Assembly: GCA_913058265.1 (NCBI GenBank)
Contig: CAJXPQ010000007.1
Span: forward strand, 49,933-113,932
Direction of reading: 5' to 3'
Source of the DNA: an uncultured Oligoflexia bacterium
Lineage (GTDB): Bacteria; Bdellovibrionota; Bacteriovoracia; Bacteriovoracales; Bacteriovoracaceae
Length of the DNA: 64,000 nt
Numbering within the stretch: the first letter of the stretch is position 1; each line of letters starts with the position of its first letter. The notes under the pieces are model-generated. The model searched no databases, was not told the origin of the DNA, and saw only the letters and a program-made list of their open reading frames with translations. Made by a program: the position numbers and the translations under genes. Positions 28,186 through 35,527 of the stretch are shown here, in pieces.

Positions 28186-29208
28186 ATGAGCACAATTAAA
28201 CTTGCAATCAATGGACTTGGAAGAATTGGTAGAACTGTAATTAGAGAGTTTGAGAAACAAAAAGCAAATGGACTTTATAGTAATGTAGAAATCGTTGCTG
28301 TAAATAATCCGGGAAATGCATCTGACTATATTCACCTTATGAAATATGACTCTTTACATGGAAAGTTTCCAGGTAATGTTACTCTTGAGGGTGATATATT
28401 AACTTGTGGAACTTCTAAGATGAAATTTTTTACTCAAAGAGACCCAAGTGAAATTGATTGGTCTTCACAGAATGTTGATATCGTTATAGACGCGACAGGA
28501 ATTTTTAAAGATAAAGCTGGTCTTGGAAAACACTTAAACGGAACTGTTAAAAAAGTAATTATGTGTGCTCCTGGTAAGGACTTAGACGGAACATTTGTTT
28601 TTGGAATTAATCACGAAGACTATTCAAATGATTCACAACATATAGTCTCTAATGCAAGTTGTACCACTAATTGCTTAGCTCCAATTGCTAAAGTTTTAGA
28701 TGATAGCTTTGGAATAGAGCAAGGTATGATGACGACGATTCATGCTTATACAGGTGATCAAAATATATTAGACGCATCTCACTCAGATCCGAGACGATCA
28801 AGAGCGGCTGCAATGAGTATTATACCAACGTCAACCGGTGCTGCTAAAGCTGTTGGGATGGTTCTTCCAAAACTTGCAGGGAAACTTGATGGTTACGCTG
28901 TAAGAGTTCCAACTCCGGATGTATCTATGGTTGATTTAACGGTAACTTTAACAAAGGCCGCAACTAAAGAAGAAATTAACAATGCTATGAAAGAAGCCTC
29001 GCAAAAAACTCTGAAAGGTGTTCTAGGTTATGAAGAAGCTCCTCTAGTTTCAATAGATTTTATGGGTAATCCTGATTCATCAATTTTTGATCCAGCACTA
29101 ACAAACGTGATTGGTAATCAAGCAAAGGTTGTTTCTTGGTATGATAATGAAGTTGGTTTCTCAAACAGAGTTATCGATCTTGCAAACTATATGGGTAGTA
29201 AGCTTTAA
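28186..29208 (+). CDS. gap: Glyceraldehyde-3-phosphate dehydrogenase
   Basis: 340 residues. NAD-binding NGLGRIGR lies at 10-17. The catalytic Cys159 is in SNASCTTNCLAP, and HAYTGDQ follows. It oxidises and phosphorylates glyceraldehyde 3-phosphate. The frame opens at a GTG (28177), but the ATG at 28186 with AAGGTGG 5 nt upstream gives the normal N-terminus. First gene of gap-pgk-tpiA (15-bp and 1-bp spacings). An inverted repeat GCCA/TGGC at 28142-28153 lies in the leader and could be an operator, which is weakly supported. Confidence 0.97.
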   Translation: MSTIKLAINGLGRIGRTVIREFEKQKANGLYSNVEIVAVNNPGNASDYIHLMKYDSLHGKFPGNVTLEGDILTCGTSKMKFFTQRDPSEIDWSSQNVDIVIDATGIFKDKAGLGKHLNGTVKKVIMCAPGKDLDGTFVFGINHEDYSNDSQHIVSNASCTTNCLAPIAKVLDDSFGIEQGMMTTIHAYTGDQNILDASHSDPRRSRAAAMSIIPTSTGAAKAVGMVLPKLAGKLDGYAVRVPTPDVSMVDLTVTLTKAATKEEINNAMKEASQKTLKGVLGYEEAPLVSIDFMGNPDSSIFDPALTNVIGNQAKVVSWYDNEVGFSNRVIDLANYMGSKL

Positions 29209-29223
29209 GCATAGGAAAATAAA

Positions 29224-30414
29224 ATGGCCTTAAAATTAATAACTGATGCAGAATTAAAAGATAAAAGGGTTATCGCTCGTTTTGACTTTAATGTTCCATT
29301 AGATAAAAACGACAAATCAATCATTGCTGATACCTCTAGAATTGATCTTGCTTTACCTACAATTAAGCATCTCCTTGAGCAAGGTGTATCAAAGCTAGTT
29401 ATGATGAGTCATCTTGGCCGTCCAAATGGTAAAATTAATCCCGATTATAGCCTTGAGCCTGTTGCTAACTATCTTGCTGAAAAACTCGGTGAAGATGTTA
29501 TTTTAACTGAAAGCGCTGTGGATAACGGAATTAAAGAATTACTCACCCTACGTGAAACAAAAATCATATTATTACAAAACCTTCGCTATCATCCCGAAGA
29601 GGAAGCAAACGACGAAGACTTTGCCAGAGAGCTATCAGTATATGGTGATCTCTATGTGAATGATGCCTTTGGTGCAGCTCACAGAAAGCATGCTTCTGTT
29701 TTTGCTATTAATAAATTTTTTAATGGTCAAGCTTATGCTGGATTGCTCCTAAACAAAGAAATTCAAGCTTTAGATAAAATTCTTAAAACTCCTACGAAGC
29801 CTTTTGTTGCAGTCGTTGGTGGAGCGAAAGTAAGTGATAAAATTAAAACCATTGAAAAACTTATCGTTTCTGTTGATCACTTAATTATCGGTGGTGCTAT
29901 GGCCTACCCATTCTTAAAAGCGAAAGGAGTTGCTATTGGTAATTCTCTTTGTAGTGATGAAGACGTTAAGCTTGCAAACTCCATTCTTAGAGCTGACAGA
30001 GGGAACAAACTTGTTCTTCCTATAGACCATATGGTTGCAACTGAATTTGGTGGGAAGCCATCTGTTTCTGATAGTCAAAAAATTGATGACGATAAAATGG
30101 GACTTGATATTGGTCCTAAAACAATTGCGAAATATAGCGAAACCTTAAAAACAGCAAAGACGGTTCTTTGGAACGGTCCAATGGGTGTTTTTGAAAACCC
30201 TGATTACGCAAAAGGTACAATGGCACTTTGTGAAATTATTGCTGGGCTTGAAGGTGCATTTACTCTTGTTGGCGGTGGTGATTCAGTGAACGCTGTTAAT
30301 CAGTCAGGCTATTCAGATAAATTTTCACATGTCTCAACTGGCGGTGGTGCAAGTCTAGAGTATATTGAGAAAGGTGAACTTCCAGGAGTTCGAGTATTAA
30401 AGTACGGAGTTTAA
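29224..30414 (+). CDS. pgk: Phosphoglycerate kinase
   Basis: 396 residues, the usual length. RFDFNVPLDK at about 19-28 matches the family signature RxDxNVP. SHLGRPNG at about 63-70, NDAFGAAHRKHAS and a C-terminal GGGDSVNAV (nucleotide-binding) are all present. It transfers the acyl phosphate of 1,3-bisphosphoglycerate to ADP. It is the second gene of the glycolytic operon, with AGGAAAA before the ATG. Confidence 0.97.
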   Translation: MALKLITDAELKDKRVIARFDFNVPLDKNDKSIIADTSRIDLALPTIKHLLEQGVSKLVMMSHLGRPNGKINPDYSLEPVANYLAEKLGEDVILTESAVDNGIKELLTLRETKIILLQNLRYHPEEEANDEDFARELSVYGDLYVNDAFGAAHRKHASVFAINKFFNGQAYAGLLLNKEIQALDKILKTPTKPFVAVVGGAKVSDKIKTIEKLIVSVDHLIIGGAMAYPFLKAKGVAIGNSLCSDEDVKLANSILRADRGNKLVLPIDHMVATEFGGKPSVSDSQKIDDDKMGLDIGPKTIAKYSETLKTAKTVLWNGPMGVFENPDYAKGTMALCEIIAGLEGAFTLVGGGDSVNAVNQSGYSDKFSHVSTGGGASLEYIEKGELPGVRVLKYGV

Positions 30415-30415
30415 A

Positions 30416-31156
30416 ATGCCTAAGAATTATATGATTGGTAATTGGAAAATGAATCAATCTCTTACTGAAATTGAAACCTTTTTTAAAAATGTAAAACTTG
30501 AAGATAACCAAAATAATTTTTGGATTGCTCCTCAAACTCTTCACTACAGTAAATGTGCTGAACTTGCAGGACCAACTGGCGTTCTTGTTGGAACACAAAA
30601 TATTTCAGATCAAGAGCAAGGAGCATTCACTGGTGAGATCTCTGCTGATTCACTTATGGAGATGGGAGGACATTTTTGTCTTATCGGCCATAGCGAAAGA
30701 CGCTCACTCTACGGTGAAACTGATGAATTTATTAACCGTAAGGTGGCCAAAGCAATTGAGAAAGGTCTTGTGCCTGTTCTTTGTGTTGGCGAAACTCTTG
30801 CTGAGCGTGAAGCGAATAATACTCTGAGCGTAGTTCTGGGCCAGTTAAAATCGGGATTAAAAGATATTTCTCTTAATAATGAAGCTGAGTTGATTATTGC
30901 TTATGAACCTGTTTGGGCAATTGGAACTGGTAAGACAGCAAGTCCAGAGCAAGCAGAAGAAGTCCATGCTGCTATTAGAGTTTTACTTGAAGAGCTTTAC
31001 GGAGAGACTGGTAAAGATATATCTCTGCTCTACGGTGGAAGTGTAAAACCTAGTAATGTTAAAGAGTTACTGGGGCAGACGAATATTAATGGTGGGCTTG
31101 TAGGCGGAGCAAGTTTAAAAGCTGAAGATTTTTCAGCCTTATGCAGTGCATGCTAA
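30416..31156 (+). CDS. tpiA: Triosephosphate isomerase
   Basis: 246 residues. GNWKMN has the catalytic Lys11, IGHSERR the catalytic His, AYEPVWAIGTGK the catalytic Glu and flexible loop; the phosphate-binding YGGSVKP and GGLVGGASL close the barrel. It interconverts dihydroxyacetone phosphate and glyceraldehyde 3-phosphate. The start is 1 bp after the pgk stop. The local gap-pgk-tpiA-secG order is conserved in many bacteria. Confidence 0.97.
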   Translation: MPKNYMIGNWKMNQSLTEIETFFKNVKLEDNQNNFWIAPQTLHYSKCAELAGPTGVLVGTQNISDQEQGAFTGEISADSLMEMGGHFCLIGHSERRSLYGETDEFINRKVAKAIEKGLVPVLCVGETLAEREANNTLSVVLGQLKSGLKDISLNNEAELIIAYEPVWAIGTGKTASPEQAEEVHAAIRVLLEELYGETGKDISLLYGGSVKPSNVKELLGQTNINGGLVGGASLKAEDFSALCSAC

Positions 31157-31223
31157 TTCTGTGTTCACAAATGCATTTTGTTTTGATAGATACATAAGAC
31201 TAAAATAATAAAGGAAATAAGTA

Positions 31224-31577
31224 ATGATCGATGGTTTAATAATTTTTCACGTAATTGTATGTATTCTTTTAACAATTACCGTTCTAGTTCAATTTGGTAA
31301 AGGTGCTGAAGCCGGTGCTATGATGGGTTCAGGCTCTTCACAAGCAATCTTCACATCAAACTCAAAAGGAAACTTTTTCACTAAACTTACAACTGTATTG
31401 GCCATTACTTTCATGGTTAACTCTGTAACGTTAACAATAATGACTTCAAAGGAATCTAAAGAGTCTTTATTTGACGGGGAAACACCTATTGCAGCTCCAC
31501 TTAACTCTGATGCTGAGCAATCTGCAATGCCAGCTCCTGCTGCTAAAGAAGCTACGAAGCCTGCTGATACAAAATAA
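31224..31577 (+). CDS. secG: Preprotein translocase subunit SecG
   Basis: 117 residues. Two membrane helices (about 4-22 and 52-72) flank the conserved loop FGKGAEAGAMMGSGSSQAIFT, close to the SecG signature (QxGKGAxxGxxxGxGxSxxxFG). A charged and Ala/Pro-rich C-terminal tail follows. SecG assists SecYE/SecA protein export. AAGGAAA precedes the ATG. It follows tpiA as in many genomes, and ends at a strong terminator. Confidence 0.92.
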   Translation: MIDGLIIFHVIVCILLTITVLVQFGKGAEAGAMMGSGSSQAIFTSNSKGNFFTKLTTVLAITFMVNSVTLTIMTSKESKESLFDGETPIAAPLNSDAEQSAMPAPAAKEATKPADTK

Positions 31578-31603
31578 ATAAATTTAAATTATAAAAATAG
31601 AAG

Positions 31604-31628
31604 GCCCTGCATATGTAGGGCTTTTTTT
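31604..31628 (+). terminator. Intrinsic terminator after secG
   Basis: GCCCTGC (31604-31610) pairs with GTAGGGC (31615-31621, one G-T pair) around ATAT, followed by seven T. The T run overlaps the stop codon of the convergent ilvA gene. Confidence 0.85.
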
Positions 31629-32847
31629 ATGCCCTCGGAAGAATCTTAAAGATACTACTAACGGCCTTAAATATTTCATCAGAGTGAGACTCTCCTCGAC
31701 TCTCGGCTATGACCTCAACAACTGATTGGCTAAGCTGCAAGAAAGGGACATCTGTTTTATGCACAACTTGTAAAACATTTGCCTCTGATTCCATCAATGT
31801 CTTTGTGAGTTGGTGAAGTGCACCTGGCCTATCATCCAAGAGAACATTCATTTTCATGCGTCTATTTGATTCAATCAATCCATTTTCTATAATTCGATCA
31901 ACAAGGTTAATATCAATATTTCCACCACAAATAATTAGGACTATTTTTTTATTTTTAAATCGTCTTGGATTTTTCTCAAAAAGCTCTGCAAATGCTGCAA
32001 GATTAATCGCCCCAGCGCCTTCAGCAATCACTCTAGCATGCTCCATAAGCTCTAAAACACTTAAGGCTACTTTATCGTCAGAGACATGAACCGCTTCATC
32101 AACAACTGAATCGAGTAACTCATACATTTTAAATTCTGGTTTTTTAACCTTGATTCCGTCTGCAAAAGTTTCAACAGTCTCACCTTCAATAAGTTTTCCT
32201 TGCTGAAGTGACTTAATCATAGAGGCCGCTCCAGTACTTTGAGATCCTACAACGGTACAGTTTGGAAAGAATTCTTTCATAACTTTTCCAACTCCAGTCA
32301 TAAGGCCACCACCACCTATACTTCCAAAAATAAAATCGACATTCTCTGCTTGCTCTTTAAGTTCAAAACCAATTGAGCCTTGTCCATAAATAACATCCTC
32401 TTGATTGAAAGGATGAATATAAACTTTATTATGTTTTTTTAAATATTCTTTTGCATACTCAAAACTCTCATCAACATTTTCCCCTGCAAGTATAACTTTT
32501 GCTCCAAGAGCTTCAGTATTCATAATTTTAACTAAAGGACTGGGTTTAGGCATAATAATGGTCGCATCAATTCCAAACTTTTCTGCTGCCCACGCTACTC
32601 CTTGGGCATGATTTCCGGCGCTAACGGCAATGACACCTTTCTTTCTATCTTCCTCAGAGAGATTTGCAATCATATTGGTCGCACCTCTAAGTTTAAAAGA
32701 ACCTACAGGTTGTAAATTTTCTAATTTTAAGAAAACATCACAAGCATACTTCTTAGATAACCACTCATTTCGAATGAGTGGGGTTTTAACAATATAATCT
32801 TTAAGTAGTTCGTGTGCTTTTTTAAAGCCATCCATTTCAAGTTTCAT
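31627..32847 (-). CDS. ilvA: Threonine ammonia-lyase with C-terminal ACT domain
   Basis: 406 residues. Fold-type II PLP enzyme: the PLP lysine is Lys52 in PVGSFKLRGA, the Asn/His motif is SAGNHAQG and the phosphate-binding loop is GGGGLMTG. An ACT domain occupies about 327-406 (MNVLLDDRPGALHQL). It deaminates threonine to 2-oxobutyrate; the ~400-residue single-ACT form resembles the catabolic/biosynthetic TdcB/IlvA-2 type. Its ATG overlaps the stop of the HD-GYP gene as ATGA, so translation is coupled to it, an unusual partnership. Confidence 0.9.
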   Translation of the reverse strand: MKLEMDGFKKAHELLKDYIVKTPLIRNEWLSKKYACDVFLKLENLQPVGSFKLRGATNMIANLSEEDRKKGVIAVSAGNHAQGVAWAAEKFGIDATIIMPKPSPLVKIMNTEALGAKVILAGENVDESFEYAKEYLKKHNKVYIHPFNQEDVIYGQGSIGFELKEQAENVDFIFGSIGGGGLMTGVGKVMKEFFPNCTVVGSQSTGAASMIKSLQQGKLIEGETVETFADGIKVKKPEFKMYELLDSVVDEAVHVSDDKVALSVLELMEHARVIAEGAGAINLAAFAELFEKNPRRFKNKKIVLIICGGNIDINLVDRIIENGLIESNRRMKMNVLLDDRPGALHQLTKTLMESEANVLQVVHKTDVPFLQLSQSVVEVIAESRGESHSDEIFKAVSSIFKILPRA

Positions 32848-33989
32848 TTTTTCTCTTTTTTCTTATCACTTTTCTCATCTAAGACTCTTATCTTACCAAA
32901 GTCTTCATCATTAAACATCGCCTGAACTTCCTCTAATGGAAAGTGTGCAAAAGGGATACTTGGATCAAATGAATCCCCCATCTTTAAATCTTTAGTTGAT
33001 CCGACTTGAGAGTAATCAATATGTGCTTTAAAGGCATCAAAGATTTTTTTATCTATTTTTTTACCAGACGTTTTTTCCATTATGGCAATTGCTTGGCTTA
33101 CACTCATCACATCACTGTAAGATCTCTTAGTAGTTATGGCATCAAAAAAATCTGCAATCGCACAAACTCTAGCTAGCAAGTGGATCTCACTCCCCTTTAA
33201 ACCTTTAGGGTATCCTGTACCAGCTACGTCTTCGTGGTGTTCATTAATTATTCTTGCGATAGTTTCAAGATCGAGACTATCCATATCCATTCCTTCACTT
33301 CCTAAGATCAACTCTAATCCTAAATCGGGATGAGTTTTAATAACTGCGTACTCTTCCTCTGTTAAACCTTCAGGCTTATTTAGAATCGTTGTGGGTATTT
33401 TGACCTTACCAAGGTCATGCAGTAACCCGCCTAGACCGACGTGGAGTAACTCCTGTCTCGTGGCACTTGGCTTTAATGCCCTCATTACAGTTAGGCTATA
33501 CATAGAAACGTTTATGGAGTGATCATAAGTATAAAAGTCATGCCCTGATAAACTTCCAATAAGTACTCTTAGCCCATCAATATTATAATCATCTAAAACA
33601 TCGATCATATTCTCAACAGCGTCTTTGCATCCTGCGATAGTTTCATGTAGCAACTCTGTACTAAATTCTTTCTCTGGATCAAAAACATTATGGAGATACT
33701 TAATTGCTGAGTCTTTAATAAAGGTCACGGCTTCTTCATCACTTGCAACACCAGACTGGACTAAACTCTTCATATAAAGATTTCTTTGATCCTCACAAAC
33801 ATACAACTGTTTATACTTTAATTTAAAACCTGCGAGATCATCGGCCGTTAGCTCTTCACCGTTTGGGAAAACTCTTACATACTTTTGTTTGCTCTCTACA
33901 GAAGAAGCATTAACAAATAAATCGTATGGCATTACTGTATCTCTACAGATGAGATCATAGCTAACTGAAAAATAACTTTTTGGTTCCAC
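32844..33989 (-). CDS. HD-GYP domain protein, probable cyclic-di-GMP phosphodiesterase
   Basis: 381 residues. The N-terminal ~130 residues are an unassigned sensor-like region without membrane helices. The HD-GYP domain has HDLGK at 191-195, HHE at 251-253 and the diagnostic GTGYP at 257-261, with a DFFDAITTKRSY segment following. Intact motifs predict hydrolysis of cyclic di-GMP. Starts at GTG (33987-33989) with AAGGAT upstream. Followed by ilvA with a 4-nt overlap. c-di-GMP controls lifestyle switching in predatory bacteria; a role here is inference. Confidence 0.88.
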   Translation of the reverse strand: MEPKSYFSVSYDLICRDTVMPYDLFVNASSVESKQKYVRVFPNGEELTADDLAGFKLKYKQLYVCEDQRNLYMKSLVQSGVASDEEAVTFIKDSAIKYLHNVFDPEKEFSTELLHETIAGCKDAVENMIDVLDDYNIDGLRVLIGSLSGHDFYTYDHSINVSMYSLTVMRALKPSATRQELLHVGLGGLLHDLGKVKIPTTILNKPEGLTEEEYAVIKTHPDLGLELILGSEGMDMDSLDLETIARIINEHHEDVAGTGYPKGLKGSEIHLLARVCAIADFFDAITTKRSYSDVMSVSQAIAIMEKTSGKKIDKKIFDAFKAHIDYSQVGSTKDLKMGDSFDPSIPFAHFPLEEVQAMFNDEDFGKIRVLDEKSDKKKEKK

Positions 33990-34049
33990 TTTATATCCTT
34001 TTAATTTAAGAATATTTTATCATAGAGAAGGGATTTGAGAGTACTAGGC

Positions 34050-34077
34050 AAAAAAAATGGCTTCACGATGAAGCCAT
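34050..34077 (-). terminator. Intrinsic terminator of ssb
   Basis: On the minus strand ATGGCTTCA pairs perfectly with TGAAGCCAT (9 bp, 3-nt loop; plus 34057-34077), followed by eight T (plus-strand A run from 34050). It lies 31 bp beyond the ssb stop. Confidence 0.92.
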
Positions 34078-34107
34078 CTTATTATATCAAAATTATTTTC
34101 GTTTTTT

Positions 34108-34563
34108 CTAGAACGGTATATCATCTGAAGCAAAGTTAGCGTCTGTTGCAGCGCTATAATCCTGAGCTGGCTCAGCAGATTGAGCAGGAGCTCCTTCTTG
34201 ATTATTTGCGTAGTTTCCTTGACCTGCAGATGCCTGCCCGCCAATAAACTGAACAGTTGTTGCGTTAATTTCAGTTGTATATCTTTTCTGACCACTTTTA
34301 TCATCCCAAGCTCTTGTTTGAAGTTTTCCTTCAACAAATGCTTGCCTACCTTTTGCAAGATATTGGTTACATAATTCAGCTAGTTTTCCCCAAACAACAA
34401 CTCTGTGCCATTCAGTTTTCTCTTGTTTTTGACCAGAATTCTTGTCATTCCAAGTTTCACTTGTTGCTAATGAAAAATTACATACAGCTGCCCCTGAAGG
34501 TGTGTACTTAAGTTCAGGATCTTGCCCTAATCTTCCAAGTATAATAACTTTGTTTACGCTCAT
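34108..34563 (-). CDS. ssb: Single-stranded DNA-binding protein
   Basis: 151 residues. The OB-fold fills about 1-110 ([40 protein letters not shown]). A Gln/Ala/Gly linker leads to the acidic tail ending DDIPF, which recruits repair and replication partners. AAGGAG lies 6 nt before the ATG. It is monocistronic with its own terminator. Confidence 0.96.
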   Translation of the reverse strand: MSVNKVIILGRLGQDPELKYTPSGAAVCNFSLATSETWNDKNSGQKQEKTEWHRVVVWGKLAELCNQYLAKGRQAFVEGKLQTRAWDDKSGQKRYTTEINATTVQFIGGQASAGQGNYANNQEGAPAQSAEPAQDYSAATDANFASDDIPF

Positions 34564-34698
34564 TACTTCTCCTTACAAACATTGTGTTTGTCTTATGTAT
34601 AACGAATTCTACCAAAATAAAAGTAGAATCCTCGGCTTTCACCAGAGAAATATACAAATATAGTGCACTTTTAGGAGTTTATATATTGCTGAAATTAT

Positions 34699-35166
34699 TT
34701 AGAGTTGACCCTGCGCTTCATATTGTTTTTGCTCATCATCTGGAACAGATTGAGCTGGAACCGTATCATCAACACTCAAACTTAAAGGTTTTTTAACTAG
34801 TTCTGGGTAGTTTTCTTGCCAAAAGCTTTTTACCTTTTGATTTGCCATATTTACATCACGACGATACCAAGTCGCGTCAAACCCACAATAAGGACAAGAA
34901 ATCCCTTTGCGATAAAGCATCTTATTAATAATTTCTGCAATCATCCAAACAGGGAATACGAGAAATAATGAGTCCATGCCCATCAACGGGTAACATGCCG
35001 TACTAATTGATACAGATAGTACAAGAATCTGAAAGAAATTATTCATAGAAAGGTTTTTAGAATACTTCATTTGCCTTGGAGCTGAACAAAGGGCACACAA
35101 AAAATTTCTCTGAGGGTTTTTAACTTTGTAAAAACGACCTGTCTGTAATGCGTTAACTTTATTCAA
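34699..35166 (-). CDS. Small membrane protein with two zinc-ribbon-like CxxC pairs
   Basis: About 155 residues from a TTG start (35164-35166), which has GGAGG 7 nt upstream. The frame runs open 74 codons further up, but that part looks non-coding and overlaps a structured region. CALC at 24-27 and CPYC at 91-94 could form a zinc ribbon or rubredoxin-like knuckle pair. Two hydrophobic segments (about 42-59 and 61-80) lie between them, so both Cys pairs would be on the same side. The C-terminus is acidic. No family recognised. Confidence 0.6.
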   Translation of the reverse strand: MNKVNALQTGRFYKVKNPQRNFLCALCSAPRQMKYSKNLSMNNFFQILVLSVSISTACYPLMGMDSLFLVFPVWMIAEIINKMLYRKGISCPYCGFDATWYRRDVNMANQKVKSFWQENYPELVKKPLSLSVDDTVPAQSVPDDEQKQYEAQGQL

Positions 35167-35169
35167 TGA

Positions 35170-35430
35170 AATACCTCCGACGACTATTATATTAAACCAC
35201 AGATCTGAATTCCGTGATATTGGGAAGAATTTTTCGTATTGACCAATATGCCCTCCAATAAAGGACCTCTGAGGTATCTGCATACCCCAGGGGCGAACAA
35301 AACGAAAAAATAGGTCATAAGAAGGCCTGCCGAGTTTAACATACGTTCTGCATCCATAGATCGGCCCCCTATGGAATAACCTATACATCGCAATACTCGT
35401 TCCAAAAAACTCTTTTCTAAATTCAAAGAG
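35170..35430 (-). ncRNA. Candidate structured RNA or long leader between divergent genes
   Basis: This ~360-bp gap is locally GC-richer and has several inverted repeats. The best, at 35265-35294, gives on the minus strand CTGGGGTAT/ATACCTCAG (9 pairs with one G-U, GCAG loop) plus an outer extension; on the plus strand the same position is an A-C mismatch, favouring minus-strand RNA. TCCATAG/CTATGGA (35353-35375) is another. CTCTTT/AAAGAG (35408-35430) followed by six T on the minus strand resembles an attenuator. No known class was matched. Confidence 0.35.
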
Positions 35431-35435
35431 TTATA

Positions 35436-35465
35436 TTGCTTGATTGTTATATTGTTTGATAAAAT
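35436..35465 (+). promoter_or_regulatory. Candidate promoter of the TadG-like gene
   Basis: TTGCTT (35436-35441) and TAAAAT (35460-35465) are separated by 18 bp, about 60 bp before the ATG at 35528. Fair match to a housekeeping promoter; not tested. Confidence 0.35.
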
Positions 35466-35527
35466 GACACTGTAATGGTGACACTATGCTTCTACGGGAA
35501 AATTTTGCTGGTGCCAGATAGGAATAA

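Noticed and set aside
31178..31206. Promoter TTGTTT-17-TAAAAT before secG
   Set aside because: The implied transcription start falls on or after the secG ribosome site; secG is more likely read from the gap-pgk-tpiA transcript.
35221..35400. 6S RNA, tmRNA, SRP RNA or RNase P RNA
   Set aside because: Size and some short stretches looked 6S-like, but the defining conserved blocks of each class were not found.
35187..35426. 79-codon minus-strand ORF in the structured intergenic region, and the 74-codon upstream extension of the zinc-ribbon gene
   Set aside because: Two frames open over the same non-repetitive region, no ribosome site, odd composition; inverted repeats suggest RNA structure instead.
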